From NCBI GenBank assembly GCA_947396885.1, contig OX377205.1, positions 22,865,407 to 22,929,406 on the forward strand: DNA of 64,000 nt. Reading direction: 5' to 3'. Below the pieces are notes generated by a model. That model had not been told where the DNA came from, made no database searches, and was given only the letters and a program-made list of their open reading frames with translations. The position numbers and the translations under genes are program-made. Within the stretch, counting starts at the first letter, position 1. Each line of letters begins with the position of its first letter. Below are positions 22,101 through 32,604 of the stretch, in pieces. This stretch comes from Heligmosomoides polygyrus polygyrus (Eukaryota > Nematoda > Chromadorea > Rhabditida > Heligmosomidae).

Positions 22101-25100
22101 ATGAATTTAGCCTTCAGCTGGGGAAGTACATATATAGATCTAAAGGTAATCTCTGTTGCAACTTTTAGAAGATTTATCAAACGGTATATATCAAGATTTG
22201 TTGTGAAAGTTGTTGTTTCTTGTATAGTTCTCATTTCTTATGGATTATGTTCTCTTACATTCTCTATGCTAGATATTTGTCTATGCCTTGAATAAATAAA
22301 CAAAAATAAAAATAAAAATAATGGTCAAAAAATACAACTACGTTCTCTAAATATTCAGCGAGATCTCAATGTCTACAATAAAGGACGACGTTCCTCAATC
22401 CCTTTTGGGATGCGCCACGCGTTCTACGGGATATCGTGGTAGCGATTTGAATGCATATTTGGCCATAGAATAACATGCGGTGGCCAACCGATGAAAGTGT
22501 CAGCTCTCCGAACCGGGAGGAAAGGCTCGGTTGGCCTGGGTGGGAAATCCGAACTAAGAACTTGGCATCTGATGCAAGCGACAGAGGGCACCTCCTCCGA
22601 CCGCGCTGCACAAGCCCTCCTATAAGCCTAATATATATTAAAATCATTACTGTCGAAGTACACAGGCGCATCCTATAAACGGTATTAATTAACACATTAT
22701 TCGATCGTTTATCCTTATCCGTGAGCTTAGTGTACTTCTAGCAACAGGCTTTCTCCTGTGCCAATTCTTAAAAAATGTAATAAAATTGTGAAAGCAGAGA
22801 TACCAATTGCCGGGATGGATGCGCCATGCATTCTATTTTACGCGTTATCATACATTTACTTTCAATATATATTTGGCCTGTAGTCGATGGACAAATTCGT
22901 GTTTCACCCTTCGCAGTTAAGCCTAGTGCCATTCCATCGATCCCAAAAGGATGGTTGGCTCGGGCTGACCTGAGCAGAATCCGAACCAAGGGAATCGATT
23001 AGGGGTGCACGCGACAGGCTGTGCCTCCTCCGACTGTTCCACCATGACACTCCTTTTTTGAATGAGTATTGGCAGTTCATTTAAAGTTGTACTGTAGTGA
23101 ACCATGCGCATACTCATACCTAGCTGTGGAGTGTCCATAAGAGAGATTCATTTCAAATGCCCAAAACAACTTTCGGAGCTCCAGAACGAAACGTTGAAAC
23201 CTTAAAGTAATTAATCTATCATATATATATCCTGTTATATTACCTCGGTTGAGGGCGCGTGTAGCGCAGTCGGAGGAGGCGCGACTGTCGCGTGCACCCG
23301 ATACCAGGTTCCTGGTTCGGATTTCCCGCCCAGGCCAACCAAGCCTTCCATCCCTCCGGGGTCGGTGAATTGGTACCAGACTTGTCTGGGAAGGGTAGAG
23401 CGCTGACTTGTTCATCGGCTGGCCACCGCAAGTCATTGTATGGCCAAATACGCATTCATGTCGCCTCCACGACATCCCGTAGAAGTAGAATGCGCTGGCG
23501 CATCCCAGAAGGGATTGAGTAACGCCGTTCTTTATCCTTATTACCTCGGTTCCTAAGCACTGTGTCACATTCTCTGTGCCCTGGAGCAGATGGTGGACTT
23601 ATAAATCGAAATGGACAAACTATTTGTTATCATTATCCAACCGTCGGAAGAGGGCACGAAACGTGCGATGCGCCCTCTTTGTGAGAAAAACAAGCAATAC
23701 TTCAAGGTTTTGTCGAATAAATTTTCTAAAAACTGAGGAAGTTTTCAAGTGCTTTTGTTTTTCTTTTTCAAAAATAGTGTTGTTTTAAATCTAACTACTT
23801 TTAGAAATCCAGAACTTGAAATCAATATGCAAATAGCAAGCGTTTCGAAAAGCCCTAAAACCCTGTAGACTGCGTCTATGGCATATCCGCGTACATGTGC
23901 TTCTTTTCTATCTCTTGCTGTGGGGAAAAAAACCGGGCCTTCATGACTCCATGGTCGAGAATGGCGCATTCTTTGAAGATGTGTGCGACGCTGGCTTCTA
24001 CTACGACGACGGCGCGAAGAAATGTCGGCAATGTCCACGAGGAACGTACCAGGAGAAGCGAGGCGGTCTGTCGTGCCTACCATGCCCATCCGACTCGACC
24101 ACGGTGCTTGAGGTGGTCGTCGCTATTATGACCTCCACTTTGCTATTTTGGGTGATGCTCTTTGTGTGACACTGCTGGAATATTTGCCTCGCGTTTGAAG
24201 CTCAGCCGTTAAGGGAGCGAAGAATGCCACCGATTGCTCTGTTAAATGCGATCCAGGCCAGGAGATGGATGACGCGGCCAACTGTGTTCCCTGTGCTAAA
24301 GGAACCTATTGGGTGAGTGGCTTGAACTATGGGGCAGGCCGACGTCTTCCACTTCCGTTTTACTTGAAGTCACCGTTAAGGTATCGGGTTCATTCACTGG
24401 CTGCACTGACTGTCCACAAGGTTTGACTACGTCAGGCAGTGGATCGAAGGACGTAAGGTGAAAGTCTCATCTTCTCTGCACTTCTGTTTACCCAACAACC
24501 AAATGCGTAAAACTACACGCACCTTTAAGATAGTGGACTGTAGGAATTCGTGGCACAAAAGACCAAGTGTAGACTTCTTTACATATAGTGGATGTTCCCT
24601 ATAGGATGGTCAGTTATAATTCTTCGGTCAGTTTCGCTGACTTCTTTGTTCTTTAAAGTCTGACTTGGAACGGTTGCCATAGTAGATTGATAATCAGTAT
24701 GGAACTGCGGATTCGAGTTTTGATCGCAAACAATTATTGCTTCCACAGCTTATAACGTTAGCCTTAATCAAAAATAACCCGACCTTGCTGAGTAGCTTCA
24801 ACAATATTAATCTTGCCAATAAAGTGCCCATTTTTGTCATTTTTTGCCTTTTTTGAAATTAAAACAGGTTGATATCCTTGGTAGCAGCACTGCAGTTAGA
24901 ATGAGAAACCTCCAGCTAAAAACGTCGTGTCTATGCTAAAATTCGGACCTGTGAAGAGGATACTGCCTGTTTGCTTTGCTTTATGCCGCTAATGCAGTTT
25001 AAAGAATAAAGGTAGGCAATAGTCACTCCCAGTTTGGGTTTTGGGGTAGTAGTTAGATTTTAGTTGCTAAATTTTTGGCGAATTTTTCAGCGATTTTTTC

Positions 25101-28100
25101 ATTTAATAAGGCAAATCCATTAATTTCTTGGAAACCATGGGCAGATTCTAGAGACTGCGAGATCGTCGACTGTCCACGGGGTACACATGTGAATACAAAT
25201 CGAACGGATGCAATTGATCCTATTCGGACAGCGTTTGACACTCTTTGCCTGAGATGCGGAATGGGAACATATCAGGTAACTTCCTTTTCTTTTCCTTTTT
25301 TCCGCAAAGAAGCACTTGGTCAACGCAAAGTATTCTCGCGACTTTTTTTGTTGATATTATTCAAATGCTTATATATTTTAACCAAACTAATCTTACTCAT
25401 CGAAATATAGCCAAATATAGCCCATCTTTGTCGATGACAGTCTTCCATCGTTTCGGCAGAGGATGGATGTCGTGGCGATGGAAATCCGGGGTTTCGAATC
25501 GAAAAAATGACCAAGGTCGGAGATCCGAGTGTCGCTCGATCATCGTATCGTTTTCCTTCCAAAAAGTGAGCTAGCGACCCAGAACAAAGGGGGGCAAGGT
25601 CTGGTGAATAGGGTGGGTGGGAAATCACTCCCCATGCTAGTAGCTGAAGCTTTGGCGGGTCATTTTTGTAGTATGCGGTTTTGCAATGTGACGCAGGAAA
25701 CAAATCTTGTCGAGTTGTGGGCATTTGATTTGAAGAGCGTGGCTGAGTTCTTGTAGTTGGTTGCAGTACACCTGGCTGTCAGTAGTGGCTCCAGAAGGGA
25801 GAAGTTCCCACTATACAACACCACGAATGTCCCAGAAAACACTCAGCATCTCCTTCCTTGGATACAGATCACCTTTGGGAACTGCTGGCGGCTTCTCCTC
25901 TGCTGGAGTCCAAGCACGCCTTGCCGCGAGTGTCACATACAATACCGCTCAATTTCTTTGCAAAAAAAGACGCTTTGCGACGGATGAATCCGTCACGAAG
26001 CGTCGCATTGCCATAACTGTTCTCAAGGTTATTTGTTTAGAATCTAATTAACACCATTAGAAGCCCTGTACCATTTTCTATCCAGCGATCGAAACATCAT
26101 CTAAAGCGATTGCACAGTGACCTAGTTATGAAGCTTCTGTTTCCTCGGCTCCGTTAATTGATGTACGACCCCTCCGAGATCCCCAGTGGCATGTCCTTAA
26201 GGCTTTTCGTTGACGATATTAATCGGAACTTTATTTATTCAAAGCGAGAATGTAATTCACGCATGGAAACATAAAGCAAACAAAAAACAAGGACAAAACA
26301 TCATTACACATCAATCGACTACAATGACAATTAAAAACTTCAACAAGTGATAGCTCTACTCCAAACATGTGTGAACATTGACATTATATCGTCGTATCTA
26401 CCAAGAAGCAAGTTTAGTTCCGTAAGAGTTCTATAAGTTAAGAAATCTGTTCTAAGTCTTGCAACTGGCACACGTAGTTTGAGCTTTACTCTGGCGGATC
26501 TCGTCAGCTCTCCGTCCAAGAATTTTTCTGTGCCGTTGTTCAGCTTTTTGGTGAGAACTTTAAACATCATGATAAGATTTGCTCTCCTTCGCCTGCTCAC
26601 TAGTGACGGCAGACCAAATAGTTCAGATCTTTGAGGCCCGTTAGGAATCATGTCATAGCTGAGCGGGAAGCACCTCATCATCAGCTTTCTGGTAAAGCTG
26701 TTCTGAATGCTCGCAAGAAGATCGATGTCTTTCTTTCTGGTCGGATTGAAGATTGTTGTTCCCGATTCTACAATTGGTTTTACGTAGGTCTTGTAAGCAC
26801 GGATGTAAACTTCCGGGATGTTTGACTTCAGGACTCGGAATAGGTTATATATACGGTAATTTGCTTTTCTCACTAGAAGGCTACAGTGTTTGCTGAAGGA
26901 AAGATTTCTCGTAATTATGAAGCCCAGATCCCGAGCTTCTTCCGCTCTGGCTAAAACTGACCGCAGATGGTATAAATGGGGATATCAATGTGACTTCTTG
27001 ATCCAATCATAAGCAAATGAGTTTTTTCTGCCGAAAGAGGAAGCTCCCATTTGTTTGCCCAGCTACTGATATAATCAATTGCTATCTGAAGTGTGTCTGA
27101 ATCTTCTGGGCTCACTATACTCTTGTAGATCTTGATGTCGTCGGCGAACATTTTACACTTGACGCCCTGCCTGATAATCGAGTTAGGCAAATCATATGTG
27201 TACAGTAAAAACAACAGCGAGGACAGTACTCTACCTTGGGGCACACCACTAAATGTAGTGAAAACCTCAGAGTACTTGTCCTTGATCCTAACCTGATAAG
27301 TCCTATTTTGTAAAAACTGCCTAGTCCAGTTGATGATCCTGGGATGAATTCCCACCACTTCCATTTTTGCCATCTCAGAAATCCTCTATTGTTTCAGTAG
27401 ATCTGTATTTGTTACGCATCAGTTGTCATTGTGGTACTAAATAGTGCGCAGTTTGAATAACATTGGCCCGATTTCGGATAAGCTCAAACGCGTGGAAAGC
27501 TAAGATTCAGTTAAGGATTACCCAACTAGTAGCCAGCTACAGAAGACAGTATTCTACTATTCCATTGTGGGAACGATGCTCTTTATAAAACGTGTAAAAT
27601 GGCTTTGAAAAATAAACAGAAATGACTAGATTTTCTTTTTTTCAACAAGGGATTGGTCCAATCTCAATATGCGGCGTAAAATTTTTCCTATCTTTGAAAT
27701 TCGGTTGCTCCTGTACAGATAAGTACGAAAGCCGTGTTCTTTGTGGTCTACAGTAGACCACAAGCACATTCGAAGAATGAAAAGATTTTGGCCGTTCAAA
27801 GTAGATTTCTATGCGGCCAAATTTCGACGAAAACAACAGAAAATTTTGTTTCGTTTGCTTTCCTCTTTATGGATGAGTTCATACGAAAAATCAACTGGAC
27901 AGCACTTCTCAGCTCGTTGTGAGCTTTCCGCAGATGTAATATTGCCCGTACTTGAACTGAAAACCATTTTCACATCTTCGGCCGCCGAAACAAGTTTGGG
28001 GCTGCACTTCGGCCCGAGTGCGGACACGGCGGCGGGCCGCTTGCTGCCTCTGCGACCTCCCGCGGCACTCCACATCGCCTATGTACCGCGGTGTAGGAAG

Positions 28101-29511
28101 TGTGAATACTGTACAGAGGCGATATACGACATGTGGAGTGCTTGACAATGCCTTATATAAGTCATGATAAGTCTTATAATCTTTGATATATTTGAAGGAT
28201 GAACGCAACCAGACCACCTGCAAGCCATGCACTCCTACCTCAAACTGTCCTCTGGTGAACGAATGCAGTCCGCTACTGTCGAACACCTGCGAAGACGGCA
28301 GCTCCTGCATACTTATGGAGCTGGGGATCTATTCATGCTCAACAGTGGTGGTGAGTCTGCTTCGAGCTCCAGATGGTAGAATACAATCCCCTCGGCTACA
28401 GTATCCATTTAGATAAAACCAATCCCCGAAACCAACAACTGGATTCTATGGGTGATTGTACCGCTTGTCGTGCTGGTGATTATGGCAGCGTTGGTAGTCG
28501 CAGGATGGATCTACAGACATTCGTGAGTAATTCGTTAGACTGAAGCGGCTGTTTCTGATATGTTTCTGATAGTGTGCTCCAGATTGTACACTACGATTTG
28601 CTGTCGGAAACTTGATCCGAAGCTTCTGGAATCGAGGGAATATTACCGTCCTGCGTCACGCCCCGTTGTGGCGAACAGGATCGTGGAAGTTGAAGGCTAT
28701 AGGAACTACCCACCCCGCCGTCGGGTTCGTCCATAGCTTTTCGAATTTAATTCTAACACTTTTATAGCGCATAACTTGCTAGAAAATTATAAAAAAATTG
28801 TTTGAGGACACAGTGAGACCGACAGAGATTGTGGGTACCGTAAATCAGGCGCCTCAACGACAAGCAAAGCCGGCGGGAGTTCTAAGCTCGGCCAGTATAG
28901 CCCCTCCTAGACGCTCTATCGAGGATCCAAACATGTGAGTTAGTGCCCACATGCACGGATTTGGAATTGATTCAGATATGGATGATCTAAGGGTGAGGTT
29001 ACGAGAGCGTCATCTTCCACCGCCCATCATCACTTCCAAGGTTGAATTAGATCTATTAGAAGACCAGGCCAGGAGGAAGACCTTGTCCACGGTGTGTTAT
29101 CTCACTTCAGTTATTCCATTCAAGCACTCGAAATGGGTATGCCACCTTCCAGAGTGTCCTTCTGACGCCGTGTCGAAGTTTGGGCAGCCACATCGCCACC
29201 GGCGTCTCATCAGAGTCTCCGGGCCCGTCGATATCGGCCCAGTTGCCTCTGCCACGGCGTCGGACGTACTCAAACGGACATCCACCAGTGCGTCCTCCCA
29301 CGGAAGATCCATCTATCAGCTGCTCGCTACACTGGAGCGAGTCGTCGCCGACGGCATCCAACGGTGCCTTTGGTGACAACGATGCCTACGATGACGACGT
29401 AAGTTCAAGGAGCAGGAGTAGAACCGTCACAACTAGCGTACTGAAGATGTTTATAATTAAAGTTATTATCTGTTAGATCAGTGTTACTTTCAGGAGGACT
29501 ACTTCGGCTAG
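8701..29511 (+). CDS. large type I receptor-like protein (LamG-HYR-CCP-GCC2/GCC3), 5' incomplete
   Basis: I traced exons by frame and splice phase: 8701-8880, 9403-9493, 9516-9646, 9791-9962, 10056-10076, 10114-(10137 or 10192), about 10193-10290, 11267-11474, 12895-12998, 13376-13535, 13632-13746, 14732-14854, 14919-15044, 15108-15182, 21248-21419, 21535-21702, 23979-24112, 24214-24312, 24381-24457, 25152-25275, 28198-28350, 28413-28522, 28583-28724, 28807-28934, 28992-29091, 29153-29398, 29494-29511. From 12895 on every junction is GT-AG and in phase, giving a cell-surface protein of more than 1,000 residues. The domain set recalls SVEP1 and Drosophila uninflatable-type proteins, so adhesion or an apical matrix role is possible; that is inference. 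At least one exon is missing between 11474 and 12895 (phases disagree), and no start codon or signal peptide was found. I do not assign a gene name. Confidence 0.8.
11267..11474 (+). CDS. receptor-like gene: extracellular exon of unknown fold
   Basis: There is a strong acceptor (ctttcag) before 11267 and a GT donor after 11474. The frame reads LYIAYLNDTDIARM..., has four cysteines in its second half (including LCDVSDCLPG) and ends in SSCNTKG. A second frame is also open but looks like a shadow. The exon ends in phase 1 while the next traced exon (12895) needs phase 2, so an exon between them is missing from my model. Confidence 0.55.
12765..12862 (+). repeat. SINE 3' fragment
   Basis: It matches the 3' third of the family ('aaaagtagaatgcgtggcgc' followed by 'atccc'). 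It lies just before the exon at 12895. Confidence 0.6.
12895..13746 (+). CDS. receptor-like gene: HYR (hyalin) domain exons
   Basis: Three exons (12895-12998, 13376-13535, 13632-13746) join in phase 1, 2 and 0. The first contributes CGLDSSIRCEDRATYQL.... The next two form one HYR domain: it opens 'DKIPPLVTSCPRNI', continues 'DNVGIASIKSNYRSGQSFTW' and closes with 'YRVVYTASDAAGNTAVCAF'. This is the hallmark 'Y-A-DAAGN-A-C-F-V-V' end of HYR. HYR is an immunoglobulin-like adhesion module usually found next to sushi domains, which is the case here. Confidence 0.88.
14061..14390. repeat. inverted repeat of Penelope-type terminal motif
   Basis: Two inverted arms of about 95 bp (about 14061-14155 and 14287-14385) each contain TTGAAGAAGGCGATTTTGCC followed by GAAAC. 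This is the terminal motif also seen near 40415-40440. About 130 bp of spacer lies between. It is in an intron of the receptor-like gene. Confidence 0.75.
14732..15182 (+). CDS. receptor-like gene: sushi/CCP domain exons
   Basis: Exons 14732-14854, 14919-15044 and 15108-15182 are all phase 0 with good GT-AG sites and introns of 63-64 bp. The first two read as a CCP module: '...ARVNCSDTYFPRSGPEFYVC' then GQWDRTSFWP...YTFPSCGA. The third (ILQSLLESLLNETRPYC...) begins the linker, which continues at 21248 after a 6-kb intron filled by transposons. Confidence 0.85.
16126..17292 (-). pseudogene. RTE reverse transcriptase, C-terminal two thirds
   Basis: It reads EQAGFRKDFSCMDHIQ, VFVDYRKAFDSV (first catalytic Asp), GVRQGDTISPKLF and RFADDIVLI (the catalytic FADD box), then the C-terminal region with AWAAFSSI, CYATETW and HLLRRKDDRW. 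A nonsense codon (17296-17298, in DEY-stop-PVEQ) separates it from the upstream RT, so the element is dead. Confidence 0.9.
17421..17945 (-). pseudogene. RTE linker and N-terminal RT segment
   Basis: It carries the pre-RT helical region and 'MKLGTAPGPDGISADLLRAG', the first RT motif. A one-base shift near 17460 breaks the frame before the segment that reads IPDSWKESKTV and NNYRPISLLS, so it continues in another frame. Confidence 0.85.
18018..19142 (-). pseudogene. RTE endonuclease (apurinic-like EEP domain)
   Basis: This domain nicks target DNA for target-primed reverse transcription. It reads FVCTYNCRSIAS (N-terminal Asn), VIALQETKGR (catalytic Glu), IINGYAPTS, VVVGDFNAIVG (Asp/Asn pair) and TGSDHRLV (terminal Asp-His), which is a complete motif set. 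About 374 codons are open, then the frame changes near 18018, so it is now separated from the RT by a small indel. Confidence 0.9.
19236..19418. repeat. AT-rich near-perfect palindrome
   Basis: Arms of about 68 bp (19236-19303 and 19350-19418) are inverted copies with about one mismatch, around a spacer of about 46 bp. The tract to 19740 remains extremely T-rich; its open frames are composition artefacts. Confidence 0.85.
20030..21200. other. intron sequence with hAT-like scrap
   Basis: About 20085-20205 has repeated TTTAACGG motifs like those at 7.6 kb and 8.5 kb, probably a hAT remnant. The rest is AT-rich with no coding signal. Confidence 0.35.
21248..25275 (+). CDS. receptor-like gene: ephrin-receptor-like (GCC2/GCC3) cysteine-rich exons
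   Basis: Exons 21248-21419, 21535-21702, 23979-24112, 24214-24312, 24381-24457 and 25152-25275 splice in phase (1, 1, 0, 0, 2, 0). The first is a linker (LLRDTIDSSLRLVFPSANL...). It is followed by tandem GCC2/GCC3 modules: CSAGQYWHRESGSCVRCPED, CDAGFYYDDGAKKCRQCPRG, CDPGQEMDDAANCVPCAKG, GCTDCPQGLTTSGSGSKD and CPRGTHVN...LCLRCGMGTYQ. Each has the family's 'C-x-G-x(n)-C-x2-C-P-x-G-T-Y' spacing. For the 24214 exon the acceptor is ccgttaag, which restores phase 0. The start of the first exon (after ttgaaag) is the least certain. Confidence 0.88.
22378..22625 (-). repeat. tRNA-derived SINE copy
   Basis: It reads in reverse, with the GCGCAGTCGG-like head near 22600 and the tail 'gcgtggcgcatcccaaaagg' near 22400. 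Confidence 0.8.
22812..23040 (-). repeat. tRNA-derived SINE copy, diverged
   Basis: The minus strand shows AGTCGGAGGAGGC near 23025, GGTTCGGATTCTGC near 22980 and the 'gaatgcatggcgcatcc' tail near 22820. The middle is rearranged. Confidence 0.65.
23254..23550 (+). repeat. tRNA-derived SINE copy, well preserved
   Basis: It has TAGCGCAGTCGGAGGAGG (A-box-like), CTGGTTCGGATTTCCCGCCC (B-box-like), the conserved body and the tail 'aacgccgttctttatcc'. This is one of the best copies in the window. Confidence 0.88.
25400..26060 (-). pseudogene. mariner transposase fragment
   Basis: Cut-and-paste transposase. The minus-strand translation across broken frames gives the mariner order: KGDLYPRKEMLSVFWDIRGV, WELLPSGATTDSQVYCNQL, ISHPPYSPDLAP and HFLEGKRYDD. 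Stops and shifts make it non-functional, and the catalytic stretch after SPDLAP has degenerated. It sits in an intron of the receptor-like gene. Confidence 0.88.
26240..27373 (-). pseudogene. CR1-type LINE reverse transcriptase, 5'-truncated
   Basis: 27373-26951 carries FSGVPQGRVLSSLLFLLYTY (RT motif) and KMFADDIKIYKS (catalytic FADD). 26873-26340 carries the C-terminal region (AYKTYVKPIVESGTTIF, LSYDMIPNG, RTDFLTYR) in another frame. The two parts are separated by a small break. Truncation at the 5' side is typical of LINE insertions. It lies in the intron between 25275 and 28198. Confidence 0.88.
28198..29511 (+). CDS. receptor-like gene: juxtamembrane, TM helix and cytoplasmic tail exons
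   Basis: 28198-28350 adds a Cys-rich segment (CKPCTPTSNCPLVNEC...). 28413-28522 encodes the single membrane helix WILWVIVPLVVLVIMAALVV followed by AGWIYRHS. The tail follows in 28583-28724 (starts LYTTICCRKL, ends NYPPRRR), 28807-28934, 28992-29091 (RHLPPPIITSK), 29153-29398 and 29494-29511, ending DDDEDYFG-stop. All junctions are in phase (0, 0, 2, 0, 2, 0, 0). The tail is rich in Pro, Arg, Ser and terminal acidic residues, with tyrosine-containing motifs (EYYRP, GYRNYPP) that could bind adaptors; that role is inference. An in-frame stop at 28733 would end the protein if the 28724 donor were not used. Confidence 0.88.
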
Positions 29512-29607
29512 TTCCGTGACTCAGATGATGAGCTGATGACTGAAGGCCGTTGACTTTCAAAAATACGTGTATTTCTTCGATTTGACTAGTTCCGTAATTA
29601 TATGGGA

Positions 29608-29613
29608 AATAAA
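29608..29613 (+). promoter_or_regulatory. polyadenylation signal of the receptor-like gene
   Basis: AATAAA lies about 97 bp after the stop codon at 29509-29511, in an AT-rich 3' flank. Confidence 0.65.
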
Positions 29614-30124
29614 GCTTTGCAACTCGAAATCATTATAAAGAAAGTTTCCGAAATGTGGAGCGTTCTTTGAAGTGCTGCAACTTGATCGTCGACGCATTAA
29701 ATCGAATATGTCTACACTTTTTCAGGAGAAGTATTGATGCATGATGCGTTTCCTGTATATGTTTTCCTGTATATAGATGTTGTGCCCAGCATGTGTTTAT
29801 GTTCACGTTTATTACGGCGAGCATGGTGGGGCAGGTATTCCTAAAGCTTCCCGTGATAGGAAGATGACAAATTTCTATTCATTAGGATTCTTCCGTCACG
29901 TCAAGCGACGACCTACGCCCGAGACCCGGTTTTTCTTCAAGATCAAAATCGCCAGAAGCAAATTTTTCGAAGCAGAGCCTCACCGTTCGCTTTCTAGGAC
30001 TTACTTAGTACTTAGTTCTTCCCGTGCTGTTGAGCTCATAAGGCGACGAACTCTTTCCACCGCTGCCTGTCTTGGGCTATTTCTTCACACTTCTACCTAG
30101 AAATATTCATAACTTCCAAATCAC

Positions 30125-30619
30125 TCAAAAACGCGCGACGCCAAGTGCTTTTGGGCGGCCTCTGGTTCGCTTTCCTGCCGGTGTCCATTGCATGGCTGAT
30201 CTTGGCAGGCGGTGCGCCGGCATTCGAAGAATGTGTCCGGCCAGGCGGAGTCGGCGTTGCACAACGGTTTCGTAGAGGTTGCTCGAGCGGCAGCGTTGCA
30301 GTACTTCTTCGTTCGTCAAGCGGTCCGTATAGCGTATCCTCATTATTTGTCGTAGACATTTGCAGTGGAACGCGTTGATCCGTCTGATGATGCTAGCTGA
30401 CATCATCCATGTTTCGCTAGCGTACACCGCAGTGGGGACGGCTATCGAAGAATACAAACGCAGCTTGACGCTATTTGAAATTGAAGACGACGTCCACAGT
30501 GGCTGAAGCCTCTGGAACACTGCCGTTGCCTTCACAATCCTGCATCGAACGTCAGCTTCAGCATCTCCATTACTGGTGATCATGCTTCCCAAGTAGGTAA
30601 AGTTATCCACTGCTTCCAA
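30125..30619 (-). pseudogene. LINE C-terminal fragment (RTE-like)
   Basis: It reads AVDNFTYLGSMITSNGDAEA, SSSISNSVKLRLYSSIAVP, VYASETWMMS and LAGHILRMPAHR, the region downstream of RT in RTE/endonuclease-type LINEs. It lacks endonuclease and RT core and is 5'-truncated. Confidence 0.85.
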
Positions 30620-31846
30620 GCGATCCGGTCCTACGTAGATGCCGTCTCTCGAGGTCGTTTCTTTCCAGCGTGCATGACCTTTAACTTTTCGGGACTAATT
30701 CGGAGGCCGATTTTGCTTGCTTCCTGGCTTGCTCGCTAGGACAGCCCGTCCCAAAAGTACTGCTAAGGTTACGGGATGCCTCTGCCACAGAATGTTCCAA
30801 TTTAAATTCGTACAGCATGATGACTCGATAGTATGGTCAGTTCACGGTTTTACGGAGCCCTGAAAAATGTCGGCCGGAGAAATTAGAGCAGCAACCACAT
30901 ACTTTTTTGAAAGAGCAGGAAGAAATCTACCGGTATGTGTGACCTTCCCTGAGATAGAATGATTTAGGGTAAACTTATTTATTTATACACAAGTGCTCCA
31001 ACCGCCTAACGGCGTATTTCGCACTTGCGTGCTTCGCGCGACATTGCAACATCACTGACCTACGGAGCAGTTTTTGTAAATCTTACAAATCTCTAACATC
31101 TAGGATCTGCTGCGTACTTTATTGGCGGCAAACCGTTCACAACTTCTGTGCGTTCATCATAGACATTCTCTCCGAACCGTCCAGTAACGCTATTGGTTTG
31201 TGCTGCGCAGTACTTCTACCTTCTGGTGGCTCCTTCGCTACCGTTCTTATGCCCAGCAGCTTGTGCCGGATATCGTTGACCCGCCTCCCGAATCCGGATG
31301 CCAGCTTTCATCTCACTCGTTTCTTCTTACTGAATCTAATTGCTGTTCCGCCTTTACTGTCTTTCCCTCCCTCCCCCACGTTCCTAGTCCCAACTCCTAA
31401 CCCAGTTCCTTGTTTCCACTATTGTTGGTCTCTTCTTGCTAGTTTTCCCGTCCTGGTCTCTCCTCCAGTTTGTCTTTCCTTCCTGGTAGCTCTCCTGGTC
31501 TACCCAGGAGATCCCCTTACTTCCCTTTTCCATCACCGCCTTGATGGCTCTCTCATGCTCACGACAGAAGTCGGTGATACGTATTCAGAATCGGGACGCT
31601 TGTTGGGCAACGTAGGGGGCCCTTCTTCTGGGTCCAGAAGCTCGGAAGACACGTTTTCCGAATCCAGAAGCTCAGAAGCGCGCGCAGTCGAGCATGAAGA
31701 GGATATGCGTATAGCAGATTCATTGCTCCCCGTATGAATTTCCATACGGCTCCTTCTTGTTGGTTCCCCGTCCTGGTTCCGCCTCCAGGTCCCTTCTTCC
31801 AGGTAGATCCCGCCCCCTCGGGATCCTCCCTACTTCTTCTTCTTCT

Positions 31847-32329
31847 TCAGCGTTTCTCCCGCTTCGTAGCGGGGTCCGCTCTTCTGGTGTCGTGACGCCA
31901 CCTTTCTCGATCCTGTGCTTCATCAGGGTGGACGCCAGTTACTTTCATGTCCATGTGTAACGTATCGGACCAACGCTGCTTCGGGCGCCCTCTAGGCCGC
32001 TTTCCTATTACCTCGAAGTTAAGGCCTATCTTGCGGACTCTGTCTTCCTTTCCACGTAGAACGTGGCCGTACCATCGCAAGCGAGCTTCGCGCATCTTGT
32101 CAGCTATCGGCGCGACACCGAACTTCTGCCAAATGACATCGTTTCGGATGCGGTCCATGCGCGTGACTCCAGCCGTCCAGCGCAGCATCTTCGTCTCCAT
32201 GACGCTGAGGCGCGTTTCAACTTCCTTAGTCGCAGGCCAACACTCAGAGCCGTACATCGCTACTGGCCGCACGACTGTTCTGAAGATCTTCGACTTCAGG
32301 TGCTTTGGTATCTTCCTATCGCAGAGCAC
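31847..32329 (-). pseudogene. LINE C-terminal fragment inside repeat block A
   Basis: It reads SKIFRTVVRPVAMYGSECWP, METKMLRWTAGVTRMDRIRN, REARLRWYGHVLRG and KRPRGRPKQRWSD, the common C-terminal region of nematode RTE-like retrotransposons. It has no RT core and is a 5'-truncated insertion. Confidence 0.85.
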
Positions 32330-32604
32330 GGGATCCTCCCTACTACTCTACCTCAATTAAGTAGGCCTCCCACGCTCACGACACGATGACGGCGAGCGAA
32401 CGCCCATTGTGTGACATCGGTGTCACATTCTCTAAATCCGGTCTCTCTCAATGGTAATGGATCCCCTTGCTGATCCTCCTTACTGTCCCCCCTCTCCTGA
32501 TTGGTAACTCCCTAATGATCCCTACATATTGCCTAAACTCTTCTTGGTGCCACCTCCTGGCCTGCTTCATTGCTCTCCACATCGACCATCACGATGCTTC
32601 TCCT

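Noticed and set aside
23077..23568. 163-codon open frame on the minus strand
   Set aside because: It is the antisense reading of a SINE; the same peptide recurs at every SINE copy.
25245..26051. Plus-strand open frames
   Set aside because: They are antisense shadows of a minus-strand mariner transposase.
31198..31737. 179-codon open frame on the plus strand
   Set aside because: It lies in a dispersed repeat block, is Pro/Ser/Leu-rich and is broken in the paralogous block at 46.5 kb.
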